DNA of 64,000 nt from Pseudorhizobium xiangyangii (GTDB lineage: Bacteria > Pseudomonadota > Alphaproteobacteria > Rhizobiales > Rhizobiaceae). Where the stretch lies: assembly GCF_020531965.1 (NCBI RefSeq), contig NZ_JAJAWH010000006.1, forward strand, positions 62,001 to 126,000, written 5' to 3'. The notes beneath the pieces were generated by a model. It was not told the origin of the DNA, made no database searches, and saw only the letters and a program-made list of their open reading frames with translations. The position numbers and the translations under genes were made by a program. Below, one piece after another: positions 18,100-27,218 of the stretch; position 1 is the first letter of the stretch; each line of letters starts with the position of its first letter.

Positions 18100-18327
18100 T
18101 CAGAGATCGATGATCGTGCCGCGACCGTCGTTCCAAACACGCATCTCGGAATTCTGCCGCTTGGCCTTCACCTGAGCCGGCTTCAGTCGTGCGGATAGAA
18201 GGCGGCCGGCTGCAAGTACGCCAAGTATGCCCACAAACGCGACCGTCAACGATGCGGTCAGCAGGGCTGCCAGCGCGAACAAAGCGACGCCAGTGGTGAA
18301 AAGGAAGAACGAACGGATATTTTGCAT
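18100..18327 (-). CDS. Small inner-membrane protein of unknown function
   Basis: A 75-residue protein with two closely spaced hydrophobic segments (about 5-22 and 26-42: FFLFTTGVALFALAALLTA and TVAFVGILGVLAAG), a basic linker (SARLKPAQVKAKRQ) and a polar C-terminus MRVWNDGRGTIIDL. That tail resembles one I recall from small conserved proteins of rhizobia, but no function is known to me. A GAAAGG ribosome site precedes the ATG. It is 132 bp upstream of leuD on the same strand and divergent from the CitE-like gene; its coding sequence occupies the 5' region of that gene's longest frame. Real gene likely; role unknown. Confidence 0.72.
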   Translation of the reverse strand: MQNIRSFFLFTTGVALFALAALLTASLTVAFVGILGVLAAGRLLSARLKPAQVKAKRQNSEMRVWNDGRGTIIDL

Positions 18328-18436
18328 GGTCCAGACCTTTCTCGTACGGTCAATGTGGTTGCTGACGGCTCGCCTTGCAAGACTTTCGTTTGGTGGTGAT
18401 ATTGCGCCGAGCTCAAAAGCTTGTCACAAAATCGCG

Positions 18437-19345
18437 ATGACGACCGTTAATCTCGCCCCAATACGTTTTCCTCCGCCTCGCCGTTCCTGCCTCAGTGTGC
18501 CCGCGATCAACCAGCGTGCGCTCGACAAGACACATGGGTTGGAGTGCGACGTTGTGATCTTCGATCTCGAGGATTCGGTCGCGCCGGAGAGGAAGGCCGA
18601 GGCACGGGACAATCTGCGGCGCTTTTTCCGCGAGACACCGCTTGAGGGCGTAGAGAGGGTCATTCGCATCAACGGTGCCGACACCGAGTTTCGCGGAAGT
18701 GATCTGGATCTGGTTCTGGAACTGCAACCTGATGCGGTACTACTGCCGAAGGTTGGAGATCCTGCGGAAGTCCGCGAGGCGACGAAATTTCTATCCGGAG
18801 GCCCGACAGAGGTACGGCTGTGGGCAATGATGGAAACGCCGAGGGGCGTGCTGAATGCAGCAATGATTGCCGAGGTTGGCCGTGAGGCCGATGGCCGGCT
18901 GGATTGCTTTGTGCTCGGCCTCAACGATCTGCGCAAGGAAACCGGCGTTCCGCCCGAGCCGGGAAGGGCCTATCTGGTCCCCTGGATGATGCAGGTGGTG
19001 CTGGCGGCCCGAGCCCATGGGCTGGATGTCCTCGACAGCGTGTTCAACGATTTTCGCGATGAGGCCGGTTTTGCCGCAGAATGCGGGCAGGGCAGGTCTA
19101 TGGGATTCGATGGCAAGATGCTGATCCATCCGGCTCAGATTGCGGCTTCGAACGAAAGCTTCGGTCCTGCACCGCAGGCGTTGATCGAGGCGGAAGCCAT
19201 CATCGCCGCGTTTTCAGATCCCGCGACCGGGGATCGCAACGTCATCAACATGAATGGCCGGATGGTCGAGCGGCTTCACCTGGAGCAGGCGGAGAAGCTC
19301 ATGGCCACGGCAAAGCAGATTTCACTCAGAAAGAAGAAGACATGA
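18437..19345 (+). CDS. HpcH/HpaI aldolase/citrate lyase family protein (CitE-like CoA ester lyase)
   Basis: A 302-residue TIM-barrel enzyme of the CitE/malyl-CoA lyase group, which cleave or form C-C bonds of CoA thioesters or related oxoacids with Mg2+. Visible are PRRSCLSVPAIN, DVVIFDLEDSVAPERKAEARDN (about residues 37-58), the substrate Arg in RVIRIN, the metal-binding Glu in LWAMMETPRGVLNA, and LGLNDLRKETG. The C-terminal QAEKLMATAK is typical. ATG 18437 is chosen because the fold starts right after it; upstream in-frame starts would overlap the divergent small membrane gene by up to 100 bp and add non-family sequence. The exact substrate (malyl-, citramalyl-CoA or another) cannot be told. 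It overlaps the DUF1737 gene by four bases. Confidence 0.85.
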   Translation: MTTVNLAPIRFPPPRRSCLSVPAINQRALDKTHGLECDVVIFDLEDSVAPERKAEARDNLRRFFRETPLEGVERVIRINGADTEFRGSDLDLVLELQPDAVLLPKVGDPAEVREATKFLSGGPTEVRLWAMMETPRGVLNAAMIAEVGREADGRLDCFVLGLNDLRKETGVPPEPGRAYLVPWMMQVVLAARAHGLDVLDSVFNDFRDEAGFAAECGQGRSMGFDGKMLIHPAQIAASNESFGPAPQALIEAEAIIAAFSDPATGDRNVINMNGRMVERLHLEQAEKLMATAKQISLRKKKT

Positions 19346-19548
19346 AACTATACCGCCTCCTCACAGCTCCCGACGACGCCTCCTTCTGCCACAAGGTAAC
19401 TGCTGCGCTGAACAAGGGATGGGAGCTTTTCGGCTCTCCCACATATGCCTTTAACGCCAATACGGGTGAAATGCAGTGCGGGCAGGCGGTAACGAAGACC
19501 GTTGACGGCAAGGATTATCATCCCGACATCAAGCTTGGCGAACAATAA
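19342..19548 (+). CDS. DUF1737 domain protein
   Basis: A 68-residue protein beginning MKLYRLLTAPDDASFCHKVT and continuing ALNKGWELFGSPTYAFNANTG, which matches the small DUF1737 family of proteobacteria (K-x-Y-x-x-L-T and GW-x-L-x-G-x-P motifs). Function is unknown. Its ATG overlaps the stop of the CitE-like gene (ATGA), so translation is coupled to it. It is convergent with the zincin gene, whose stop is 15 bp away. Confidence 0.85.
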   Translation: MKLYRLLTAPDDASFCHKVTAALNKGWELFGSPTYAFNANTGEMQCGQAVTKTVDGKDYHPDIKLGEQ

Positions 19549-19563
19549 CGCCTTGCAAGCGGA

Positions 19564-20001
19564 TCAGCGGTCGGTTGCCTCTTCGGCGCTCTCCTCGATC
19601 CGCTCCATGTCATCGTCGCTCAAACCGAAATGATGGCCGATCTCGTGGATCAGCACGTGAGTGATGATGTCGCCGAGCGTTTCTTCGTTTTCGGCCCAAT
19701 AATCCAGGATTGGGCGGCGATAGAGCCTGATCCTGTTCGGCAGTTCGCCGGTTTCCATGCTGAAACGTTCGGAAATCCCACGTCCTTCAAAAAGGCCGAG
19801 CAGATCGAACGGGGTTTCCAGGGCCATGTCTTCGAAGATTTCGTCATCAGGGAAATCTTCGATCTCGATGGTCAGGTTAGCGGTCAGCGCCCGGAATTCT
19901 TCCGGTAGATTGCCGTAGGCTTCAATCGCCAGCGACTCGAATGCGCTAAGTGTCGGCGCGTGGCGATCCCGCCAGTCGTCGGTTTGGTCAATTCGGGCCA
20001 T
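19564..20001 (-). CDS. Small zincin-like metallopeptidase family protein
   Basis: A 145-residue acidic protein with the extended zinc motif HExxHxxGxxD: H119, E120, H123 and D129 in HVLIHEIGHHFGLSDDD. This places it in the metallopeptidase family of short, cytoplasmic, minigluzincin-like proteins common in alphaproteobacteria and actinobacteria. The middle part, TGELPNRIRLYRRPILDYW (about 84-102), is the other conserved block. No signal peptide is present. AAAGGAG lies 6 nt before the ATG. Its substrate is unknown. It is divergent from the imu operon across 156 bp that contains the LexA box. Confidence 0.85.
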   Translation of the reverse strand: MARIDQTDDWRDRHAPTLSAFESLAIEAYGNLPEEFRALTANLTIEIEDFPDDEIFEDMALETPFDLLGLFEGRGISERFSMETGELPNRIRLYRRPILDYWAENEETLGDIITHVLIHEIGHHFGLSDDDMERIEESAEEATDR

Positions 20002-20120
20002 AGATGCTCCTTTGGCAGTCCATATAAGCTATTCTGCGAAATTTTCGAGAGGATTCATGGACCTCCGGGGAGGGAAGCAAAATGGTTGTTGACTCTTCGC
20101 GAGAGCTCTGGAATCCATAA

Positions 20121-20135
20121 GAACATAAAGTGAAC
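20121..20135 (+). promoter_or_regulatory. LexA (SOS) box upstream of imuA
   Basis: GAAC-ATAAAGT-GAAC is an exact match to the alphaproteobacterial LexA operator GAAC-N7-GAAC (equivalently GTTC-N7-GTTC). It ends 22 bp before the imuA start. LexA control of imuAB-dnaE2 is established in alphaproteobacteria such as Caulobacter, so this site predicts DNA-damage induction of the whole operon. Confidence 0.9.
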
Positions 20136-20157
20136 ATGTTGGAATGGAGCTGACGCC

Positions 20158-21081
20158 ATGGCTAAATATGCCGCGGCGCAGGAGAGACTTTTTGCCCTGC
20201 GTGAAACGATAGCAAAGTTGGAGGGCAGGTCCCCCGCTCTGGTGGTGGAGGGGCAGCCATGGGCAGGAAAGGGATCGGTCAGCCGCACGTTCCCTCGGAG
20301 AGTTTTTTTTGGAGTTCCGGAAGTCGATGCGGCCCTGGACGAAGGCATCCCTCTTGATGGCATTACGGAAATCCGAACCCTCAGCATGCGCGATGCCGGA
20401 GCAGGAAGCGGTTTTGCGCTTGCCCTCGCAGCCGTTATCCAGAAGGCAGCTGAAGCTTCCGCTCTTTTATGGATCAGCGACAGGGTGTCGAGCGGAGAGG
20501 CAGGGCTGCCGTATCCGATCGGGCTTACGCAGTACGGCCTGGGGGTGGAAGACTTCCTCCATGCGGTGCCCCGGAAGCTGGACGATGCGCTGTGGCTTGC
20601 AGAGGCGGCAGCATCGAGCGGGGCACTGGCGGCTACTATTCTCGAGATCAAGGGCAATCCTTCGTCTTTCGGCTTGTCCGAGAGCAGGAGGTTGAACCTC
20701 AGGGCAAAAGCGGCGGGGCGGCCGATTTTGCTTCTGCGGCATGCGGGCGAGGAGGAGGCGAGCAGTGCCGTATTCCGCTTTTGTGTCGAACCGAGACCTG
20801 CTTCAGAGCGGCCTCTCCCCGACGGATCGATGCTTGGCGGCAGCATCGGCTCTTCCGTTTTCCGTCTCACCCTTGAGAAGAGCCGTAATCCGGCTCCGAT
20901 CTCCTTTATTCTGGAGTGGAATTCCCATGACCGTCAATTTTCCCTCACCCGACAATCAGAGCTGTCTCGCCTTTCCGGGCGTGCGGCAGCGCGTTCTGGC
21001 GCTCTTTTTCCCGCATCTGGCGACCGATCGGACCGCGCGTCGGCTTTGGGGCGCCTCCTGGCGTTTGGCAGGGCGTCCTGA
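20158..21081 (+). CDS. imuA: ImuA, SOS mutagenesis accessory protein
   Basis: ImuA is a RecA-like accessory factor of the ImuA-ImuB-DnaE2 translesion mutasome. The 307-residue frame shows FFGVPEVDAALDEGIPLDGITEI, then GFALALAAVIQ and LLWISDRVS-type segments resembling a degenerate RecA core, and YGLGVEDFLHAVPRKLDDALWLAEAA. A canonical Walker A is not apparent. GGAG lies 8 nt before ATG 20158. The conserved domain seems to end near residue 257 ([14 protein letters not shown]); the remaining ~50 residues are Ser/Arg/Ala-rich and lie entirely over the start of imuB in another frame. The upstream LexA box implies SOS control. Confidence 0.88.
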   Translation: MAKYAAAQERLFALRETIAKLEGRSPALVVEGQPWAGKGSVSRTFPRRVFFGVPEVDAALDEGIPLDGITEIRTLSMRDAGAGSGFALALAAVIQKAAEASALLWISDRVSSGEAGLPYPIGLTQYGLGVEDFLHAVPRKLDDALWLAEAAASSGALAATILEIKGNPSSFGLSESRRLNLRAKAAGRPILLLRHAGEEEASSAVFRFCVEPRPASERPLPDGSMLGGSIGSSVFRLTLEKSRNPAPISFILEWNSHDRQFSLTRQSELSRLSGRAAARSGALFPASGDRSDRASALGRLLAFGRAS

Positions 21082-22537
21082 TCACCCGCCCTTGCTCTGT
21101 TCAGGCCGGCGCGACAGTGCCATTCGCCTCACAGCGCTTGACGAAGTAGCCGCAGTTCTGGGCCTCAGATGTGGTCAAGGCCTTGCCGAGGCACGCGCTA
21201 TGCATCCGACGATCGATGTCGTCGAAGAGGATCCGCTGGCGGACAAGGCACTTCTGGAAGCGACTGCCGACTGGTGCGATCGATACACGCCGTTGGTGGC
21301 GATCGATGGCAGCGACGGCTTGTTTCTCGATATTACCGGCTGCACGCATCTTTTCGGCGGGGAGCAGGCGCTGCTGGACGATATTCTCTTCCGGCTGCTC
21401 CAGATGGGCTTCAAGGTCCAGGGCGCAATTTCCGCGTCTCCAGGCTTATCCTGGGCCGCCTGCCGTTTCCGCGAAGGCGGTGTAATTGCGGAGGGAGCGG
21501 CGGAAGAGGTGCTTGGATCCTTGCCGGTTGCTTCTCTCCGGATCGATGATCAAACCGTTGCAGCCCTGAAGAAGCTAGGGTTGAAAGAAGTCGGGGACCT
21601 GCTTTCCGTGCCGCGTGCGCCTTTGGCACGCCGTTTCGGAGGACATGTGCTGCTTCGGCTCGACCAGGCTTTGGAGCGCGAGGAAGAGCCGATTTCTCCT
21701 CGCCGCCCGGTTGCTTATCTTTCGGTGGAGCGCAGGCTGCCGGAAGCTATTCAGGCGGAAGACGATATTTTGGGGCTTACGGCGCGCATTGCCGCGTCCC
21801 TTCGGCCAAATCTCGAGGCGCGCGGTGCGGGAGGGCGGGTTTTCGAATTGGTCCTGTTCCGGGTCGATGGCCGGGTTTTCCGGGTCATTGCCGGCGCTTC
21901 CCGGCCTTTGCGGGATCCGCAGAAAATCGCCAACCTGTTTACCGAACGCCTGAAGGCCGTTCATGACGAGTTGGATGCCGGTTTCGGGTTCGAACTTCTG
22001 CGCCTTAATGTTCTTCATCACGATTCCTTTGAGGAGGCACAGGGGGATCTTGTGGGCGTTTCACGAGACGGAGCACAGCTCGCTGACTTGATCGATCGCG
22101 TATCGGCAAGGCTGGGCAAGGGTGTGCTCCGGGGTTTTCAGTTTCGCGAAAGCCATATCCCCGAACGAGCGGTCGTGGCCAAGCCGGCTATTTCCCTTAA
22201 CTCCGATGTTAAAGACAGGAGGGCGCCTGCCGCCATGACGAGGGTCGAGCGGCCTTTGCGGCTGCTTCCCAGGCCGGAACTGATGGAGGCTTTTGCTGCA
22301 ACTGTCCCAGATGGTCCGCCCAGCCGGTTCAGGTGGCGCCGGGTCCTGCATGATGTCGCCCGCGCAGAGGGGCCGGAGCGGATTTCTCCTGAGTGGTGGC
22401 TGGATGATGCGGCGTCAGAGGAACGGGATTACTTCCGGTTGGAGATTGCGTCCGGACATCGCTTCTGGGTCTATCGCAAAGGCCACTACCAGCCAAATTA
22501 TCAGCCCACTTGGTACATGCACGGGATGTTCGCATGA
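20927..22537 (+). CDS. imuB: ImuB, inactive Y-family polymerase homologue
   Basis: ImuB is the Y-family-like hub of the mutasome that links DnaE2 to the beta clamp. The 536-residue protein starts [11 protein letters not shown] and soon reaches [17 protein letters not shown]. At the polymerase active site it reads [21 protein letters not shown], so the acidic pair of the usual DEA(Y/F)LD motif is missing, as known for ImuB. Downstream are the helix-hairpin region ([20 protein letters not shown]), the little-finger region and a C-terminal ImuB tail (EWWLDD, RDYFRLE, YMHGMFA). ATG 20927 has GGAG 10 nt upstream; the frame is open 186 bp further up inside imuA, but that part is not family-like. 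It overlaps dnaE2 by ATGA. Confidence 0.92.
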   Translation: MTVNFPSPDNQSCLAFPGVRQRVLALFFPHLATDRTARRLWGASWRLAGRPDHPPLLCSGRRDSAIRLTALDEVAAVLGLRCGQGLAEARAMHPTIDVVEEDPLADKALLEATADWCDRYTPLVAIDGSDGLFLDITGCTHLFGGEQALLDDILFRLLQMGFKVQGAISASPGLSWAACRFREGGVIAEGAAEEVLGSLPVASLRIDDQTVAALKKLGLKEVGDLLSVPRAPLARRFGGHVLLRLDQALEREEEPISPRRPVAYLSVERRLPEAIQAEDDILGLTARIAASLRPNLEARGAGGRVFELVLFRVDGRVFRVIAGASRPLRDPQKIANLFTERLKAVHDELDAGFGFELLRLNVLHHDSFEEAQGDLVGVSRDGAQLADLIDRVSARLGKGVLRGFQFRESHIPERAVVAKPAISLNSDVKDRRAPAAMTRVERPLRLLPRPELMEAFAATVPDGPPSRFRWRRVLHDVARAEGPERISPEWWLDDAASEERDYFRLEIASGHRFWVYRKGHYQPNYQPTWYMHGMFA

Positions 22538-25500
22538 CCTCGCAGGCCCCTGTCTTCTTCGAGATCGGTGCGCGCACCAATTTCTCCTTTCTGGAAGGAG
22601 CCTCCAAACCTGAGGAAATGGTGTTGACGGCTTCCATGCTCGGACTTTCCGGCCTTGGGATTGCCGACCGCAACTCCGTCGCCGGCGTGGTTCGCGCCCA
22701 TAGCCATGTGCGCGAATTGAAGGAAAAACATCGGCGCAAAGAGGAAGACAGAAAATCGGAGAGCGATGGTCTTTCTCCTTGCCGAGTCCAGCCCGGCGCG
22801 CGCCTCGTTTTCTCCGACCATATGCCCGATGTTCTGGCGTATCCGATAAACCGTAAGGGCTGGGGTAATCTATGCCGGCTTCTCAGCCGGGGGAATCTGA
22901 GGGCGGGAAAAGGCTCGTGCATTCTGGAGGAGTGGGATCTTCTGGAATGGGGCGGAGAGATGATGCTGGCCGTCATTCCCGATCCCACCCGCGTCACCGA
23001 CAATACCTATCTGCAGAGGTTCGAAGAGGCACTGAGGCTGCTGCGTAAAAGATTTGGCAAGGCGCTCTACCTCGCCCTGTCTCCCAGCTATGACAGTCTG
23101 GACAGTTTCGTCTTTGCGACGTTCGCCTTGATTGCACGCCGCAACCGGGTACCGCTGCTGGGGAGCAACCAGCCGCTCTATAATCTTCCGGAGAGACGGC
23201 GCCTTTCCGATGTCGTGACGGCGATCCGCGAGCATGTGACGATTGCAGAGGCCGGGTTCCGACTGGCACCAAATGCCGAGCGGCACTTGAAGACAGGGCA
23301 GGAAATGGCCCGCCTTTTTGCGGACTATCCGGAGGCCGTTGCCAATACCGAAACATTTTTTAGCCGACTTTTATTTTCGCTGGACGAGCTTCGGCACAAC
23401 TATCCCGATGAGAGCGTTCCGGGTGAAACGGTATCCGAAACGCTGGAAAGGCTGACTCGTGAAGGTGCGGCAGAGCGCTATCCCGGTGGGATTCCGGCGA
23501 AAGTCACCGAGCAGATCGACTACGAGCTCGCCCTCATCAAGGGGAAGAAATACGAGCCTTACTTCCTGACGGTGCGTCATATCGTCTGGCACGCACGGCA
23601 TGTGCTGAAGGTTCTCTGCCAGGGACGCGGCTCGGCGGCCAATTCCGCCGTGTGCTACTGCCTTGGTATTACTGAGGTGGATCCCACCTCCACGAAACTC
23701 CTGTTTGAGCGGTTCATCTCGACCGAGCGCGATGAACCGCCTGACATAGACGTGGATTTCGAGCATGAACGGCGTGAGGAGGTCATTCAATACATCTACC
23801 AGCATTACGGCTTTCGTCATGCGGGGCTTACGGCGGCAGTGACGAGCTACCGAACCCGGATGGCGGGGCGCGAAGTGGCCAAGGCTTTCGGCCTTTCCGA
23901 AGATGTGCAGGCTGCCTTGTCGAGCACGGTCTGGGGCTGGTCCGAGGATGGGCTCTCCGAGCGGGAGGCAAAGGTTGCGGGTCTCGACGTCAGCGATCCG
24001 ACGACCCTTAGGGTGATGGCGCATGCCAAGGAGCTCATGGGATTTCCAAGGCACCTGACGCAGCACGTCGGCGGGTTTCTGATCACCCGGGACAGGCTCG
24101 ACGAGGTGGTGCCGATCATGCCGACGGCCATGCCGGGTCGCTACATGATCGAATGGGACAAGGACGATCTCGATACGTTGAATCTGCTCAAGATCGATGT
24201 GCTGGCGCTTGGGATGCTGACCTGCCTCAGGAAGGCATTTGAGCATTTGAGCTTTCATTACCAGCGAGAGGAGACGCTTGCCGGCCTGATGCAGGATCAA
24301 AGAGCGGATGTCTACGATATGATTTGCCGGGCCGATACGATCGGCGTCTTCCAGATAGAAAGCCGGGCGCAGATGAGCATGCTGCCGCGGCTGAGGCCAC
24401 GCCAATTCTATGATCTCGTGATTGAGGTCGCGATTGTCCGGCCTGGTCCCATCCAGGGCAACATGGTGCACCCTTACCTCAAGCGGAGAGAGAAGCGGGA
24501 TAGGGGAGAGGAGATCCATTACGAAAAGCCGGAATTGAAGGCGGTCCTGGAGCGGACCCTTGGTGTTCCGCTCTTTCAGGAGCAGGCGATGCAGATCGCG
24601 ATCACCGCCGCAGGTTTCAAACCGGATAAAGCGGATCGGCTGCGGCGGTCCATGGCAACATTCAAGCGCTCTGGGCGGGTCGAGGAATTCAAGAGGGATA
24701 TGATCTCGGGAATGGTGAAAAACGGCTACTCCGCGGAGTTTGCCGAACGCTGTTTCAGCCAGATCGAAGGCTTTGCCGAATACGGCTTTCCGGAAAGCCA
24801 TGCAGCATCCTTCGCGCTGTTGGTTTATGCTTCGTGCTGGGTCAAAACATATTATCCGGACGTCTTCTGCGCGGCGCTCCTGAACTCGCAGCCTATGGGC
24901 TTCTATGCGCCGGCCCAACTGGTGCGCGATGCGCAGGAGCATGGCGTCGATGTCCGGCCGGTGGACGTCAATCTTTCTGATTGGAACAGCGGGCTGGAGA
25001 AGGGGGAGTATAGAAGGAGCGGAATAGACCCGCGTCACCGGGAGATGCGCAATGTGATCCTTACGGAAAAGGCCGTGCGATTGGGCTTCCGCCAGATCAA
25101 GGGACTTTCTGAAGAGACCATCAAGGATCGCCTGATCGAAAATCGCGGCAGCGGTTATGTCTCCATCCGCGATCTCTGGCTTCGTTCCGGCATCGACAAA
25201 GCTGACATCGAACGGCTGGCCGATGCCGATGCTTTCGGTTCGATAGGGCTTTCTCGCCGAGAGGCTCTTTGGCAGGTTCGTGGGCTCGATGCCAGAAAGG
25301 CGACCGACAAGCTGCCGCTCTTTGACCAAGTCAAGCAAGGCGAGCTTCAGATAGAGCCGGCGACGCGTCTGCCGAAGATGCTTTCCGGCGAGCAGGTCAT
25401 CGAGGACTACCGCTATCTATCACTGTCGCTGAAGGCGCATCCGACATCCTTCCTGCGCGAGAATTTCATTCGGCAATGGGTCACGCGTAGCGTCGATCTT

Positions 25501-25962
25501 CTCTCGCTACCGAATGGCTGTAGGGTGACGATCGCGGGCCTTGTACTGGTGCGGCAGCGGCCTGGGTCGGCGAAGGGTGTAATTTTCATGACGCTCGAGG
25601 ATGAAACCGGTGTCGCCAATGCGATCGTCTGGCCCAAGGTTTTTGAACATTATCGGCCGATCGTCATGGGGGCCCGACTGGTGAAGATCCGCGGCAGGCT
25701 GCAGAGTGCGCATGGTGTCATTCATACCGTTGTGGAGCACATGGAAGATGTCACTCATATGCTTGGTCTGCTTCAGAACGAGGCACGGCGTTTCGGGTCC
25801 CTCCGATCCGACGAAGCGCTGGGATCGGGGAGCGGCAGCTATCGCAACAGGGAGGACTTTATAGGGCAGGACGTTTCCGGAAGTGCAACCAAATCACAGA
25901 CACCGTCCTTGAATGAATCCAAGCCGGAGGATGTCATGCCAAAAGGGCGCAATTTTCACTAG
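22534..25962 (+). CDS. dnaE2: Error-prone DNA polymerase DnaE2 (ImuC)
   Basis: A 1142-residue C-family polymerase that carries out damage-induced mutagenic synthesis. It has an N-terminal PHP domain ([21 protein letters not shown] onward), the polymerase palm with catalytic aspartates D404 and D406 in [25 protein letters not shown], the fingers ([25 protein letters not shown]) and a C-terminal OB fold ([28 protein letters not shown]). The start is ATG 22534, overlapping the imuB stop, since [15 protein letters not shown] is the normal beginning. The last ~55 residues are Ser/Gly-rich and variable. Third gene of the LexA-controlled operon; the replicative DnaE is elsewhere. Confidence 0.96.
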   Translation: MTSQAPVFFEIGARTNFSFLEGASKPEEMVLTASMLGLSGLGIADRNSVAGVVRAHSHVRELKEKHRRKEEDRKSESDGLSPCRVQPGARLVFSDHMPDVLAYPINRKGWGNLCRLLSRGNLRAGKGSCILEEWDLLEWGGEMMLAVIPDPTRVTDNTYLQRFEEALRLLRKRFGKALYLALSPSYDSLDSFVFATFALIARRNRVPLLGSNQPLYNLPERRRLSDVVTAIREHVTIAEAGFRLAPNAERHLKTGQEMARLFADYPEAVANTETFFSRLLFSLDELRHNYPDESVPGETVSETLERLTREGAAERYPGGIPAKVTEQIDYELALIKGKKYEPYFLTVRHIVWHARHVLKVLCQGRGSAANSAVCYCLGITEVDPTSTKLLFERFISTERDEPPDIDVDFEHERREEVIQYIYQHYGFRHAGLTAAVTSYRTRMAGREVAKAFGLSEDVQAALSSTVWGWSEDGLSEREAKVAGLDVSDPTTLRVMAHAKELMGFPRHLTQHVGGFLITRDRLDEVVPIMPTAMPGRYMIEWDKDDLDTLNLLKIDVLALGMLTCLRKAFEHLSFHYQREETLAGLMQDQRADVYDMICRADTIGVFQIESRAQMSMLPRLRPRQFYDLVIEVAIVRPGPIQGNMVHPYLKRREKRDRGEEIHYEKPELKAVLERTLGVPLFQEQAMQIAITAAGFKPDKADRLRRSMATFKRSGRVEEFKRDMISGMVKNGYSAEFAERCFSQIEGFAEYGFPESHAASFALLVYASCWVKTYYPDVFCAALLNSQPMGFYAPAQLVRDAQEHGVDVRPVDVNLSDWNSGLEKGEYRRSGIDPRHREMRNVILTEKAVRLGFRQIKGLSEETIKDRLIENRGSGYVSIRDLWLRSGIDKADIERLADADAFGSIGLSRREALWQVRGLDARKATDKLPLFDQVKQGELQIEPATRLPKMLSGEQVIEDYRYLSLSLKAHPTSFLRENFIRQWVTRSVDLLSLPNGCRVTIAGLVLVRQRPGSAKGVIFMTLEDETGVANAIVWPKVFEHYRPIVMGARLVKIRGRLQSAHGVIHTVVEHMEDVTHMLGLLQNEARRFGSLRSDEALGSGSGSYRNREDFIGQDVSGSATKSQTPSLNESKPEDVMPKGRNFH

Positions 25963-26033
25963 CAGCCCATATCTTCTCGGCGCTTCTGCAAGCGCATCAA
26001 AAGCGACAGCTAATAAAGTGAATCGATTTTTCT

Positions 26034-26071
26034 TGACATCCACGGTCTTCTTTCGCAAAAAGCGGATGTCA
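26034..26071. promoter_or_regulatory. Inverted repeat in the bfd-bfr leader
   Basis: Perfect 8-bp arms, TGACATCC (26034-26041) and GGATGTCA (26064-26071), flank a 22-nt spacer in the 137-bp gap before bfd. A TTGACA hexamer overlaps the left arm, but no good -10 follows at 16-18 bp. It may be a protein-binding site or a leader hairpin. I could not match it to a known Irr, RirA or Fur/Mur consensus. Confidence 0.3.
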
Positions 26072-26099
26072 TTGGTCATGTTTGACGGGTTGACCGAGA

Positions 26100-26411
26100 A
26101 TGCTTGTTTGTAGCTGTAATTACATAACTGATAAAGAGATCCGCGACGTTATCGTTGGGCTCCTCGACGACGATTGCTGGCAGCTGATCGTACCCGCAAA
26201 AGTCTATCATGCCATGAGCAAGCGCGGCCGCTGTTGTGGCTGTTTCCCGAACGTCGTCGATATCATCATCAGGACGACCGAGGAATATCACGCCCGTAAC
26301 CACTCGACGGAAGCGGAAGTTATCGATTATATGTCCCGCCTGAAGCAATTCCATGAGGAAAACAGGAGAGCGGACATTGAAAGGCGACACCAGCGTCATC
26401 GAGCGGCTTAA
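26100..26411 (+). CDS. bfd: Bacterioferritin-associated ferredoxin
   Basis: Bfd is a small [2Fe-2S] protein that reduces ferric iron in bacterioferritin so that it can be released. The N-terminal BFD-like domain has [14 protein letters not shown] with C4 and C6, and GRCCGCFPN with C45 and C48, which form the cluster. Length is 103 residues; the last 40 or so (EYHARNHS..., [18 protein letters not shown]) are a charged extension. The 3' end overlaps the bfr start by 35 bp, so the extension partly results from that overlap. No strong ribosome site was seen upstream of ATG 26100. Confidence 0.9.
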   Translation: MLVCSCNYITDKEIRDVIVGLLDDDCWQLIVPAKVYHAMSKRGRCCGCFPNVVDIIIRTTEEYHARNHSTEAEVIDYMSRLKQFHEENRRADIERRHQRHRAA

Positions 26412-26862
26412 CGAGGCTCTTTTCCTCGAACTAGGCGCCGTCAACCAATACTGGCTTCACTACCGTTTGCTGTCGGATTGGGGTTTCACCAAGCTGGCAA
26501 AGAAAGAGCGTGCTGAATCCATCGAAGAGATGCAGCACGCTGATCGCATCATCGATCGCATTATCTTCCTTGAAGGTCATCCCAACCTCCAGACGGTTGC
26601 TCCGTTGCGGATCGGCCAGAATGTCAAGGAAGTTCTCGAGGCTGATCTTGCCGGCGAATACGATGCCCGCACTGCCTACAAGGCATCGCGCGACATCTGT
26701 CACGCGGCCGGAGACTATGTCTCCATGAAGCTTTTCGAGGGGCTCCTCGCAGATGAGGAGGGTCATATCGACTTCCTCGAGACCCAGCTCGATCTGCTCG
26801 GAAAGATCGGTGAAGAGCGCTACGGCCTCCTCAACGCCGAACCTGCGGATTCCGCCGAGTAA
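26377..26862 (+). CDS. bfr: Bacterioferritin
   Basis: Bfr forms the 24-mer haem-containing iron-storage shell. With TTG 26377 as start the protein begins [18 protein letters not shown] and is 161 residues; the E. coli protein begins MKGD and has a similar length. AGGAG at 26364-26368 is 8 nt before that TTG. An upstream in-frame ATG at 26353 would add eight non-family residues. The ferroxidase ligands are visible (E18, E and H of IEEMQHAD, E in the [10 protein letters not shown] helix, [10 protein letters not shown]), as is the haem-binding Met in EEMQHAD. It overlaps bfd and is followed by a strong terminator. Confidence 0.96.
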   Translation: MKGDTSVIERLNEALFLELGAVNQYWLHYRLLSDWGFTKLAKKERAESIEEMQHADRIIDRIIFLEGHPNLQTVAPLRIGQNVKEVLEADLAGEYDARTAYKASRDICHAAGDYVSMKLFEGLLADEEGHIDFLETQLDLLGKIGEERYGLLNAEPADSAE

Positions 26863-26866
26863 CATC

Positions 26867-26901
26867 AAAAGCCCGGGGTCGTATCTGTCACCGGGCTTTT
26901 T
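26867..26901 (+). terminator. Rho-independent terminator after bfr
   Basis: Ten-base arms, AAAAGCCCGG (26867-26876) and CCGGGCTTTT (26891-26900), pair perfectly around a 14-nt loop. The right arm runs directly into a T tract (CTTTTTC). It begins 5 bp after the bfr stop and should end the bfd-bfr transcript. Confidence 0.9.
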
Positions 26902-27218
26902 CATTCCACTGCCGCAAGATTGCGTTGCCCCCAGGAGCGGTAACGCTGTCTCATCGCTCAGATGTGACTGCCAAGCTCCACTCAGTGGTGCCATGCAAGC
27001 GGTGCCGTTGAGGATCACGTCAGCCGTCGCGCACCCGGGGCGTTATTTGTTGCGGACAGACAACACGCCAGATCATTTTCAATGTCTCGTACTAATTGAC
27101 ATCACGCAAAGACAGAACTCGCCGCACCCGGTTATTCCTTTCGCTAAACTGATTGAAGGAATTGGCGCCGCCCTGCGTTCCTACAACCGGGCGACCTGAG
27201 CAACCAAAGGATTGCGGC
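26902..27218. other. Intergenic region between bfr and nnrU
   Basis: 317 bp with no supported gene. It follows the bfr terminator and must contain the nnrU promoter. A TTG-N8-CAA motif is listed separately; nothing else recognisable was seen. Confidence 0.6.
27096..27109 (+). promoter_or_regulatory. Possible Crp/Fnr-type (NnrR-like) box before nnrU
   Basis: TTGACATCACGCAA fits the loose Crp/Fnr-family form TTG-N8-CAA, and its right half, CGCAA, resembles reported NnrR half-sites. The left half, TTGAC, is not the mirror of it, so the match is weak. It lies 110 bp before the nnrU start. TTG-N8-CAA occurs often by chance; this is a suggestion supported only by the downstream gene family. Confidence 0.25.

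Noticed and set aside
18227-18436. Upstream extension of the CitE-like gene
   Set aside because: It overlaps the divergent small membrane gene and has no aldolase-family sequence; ATG 18437 begins directly before the conserved fold.
23371-25338. 655-codon minus-strand open frame opposite dnaE2
   Set aside because: Codon bias of the sense gene leaves the antisense frame open; no family motif, no plausible start context.
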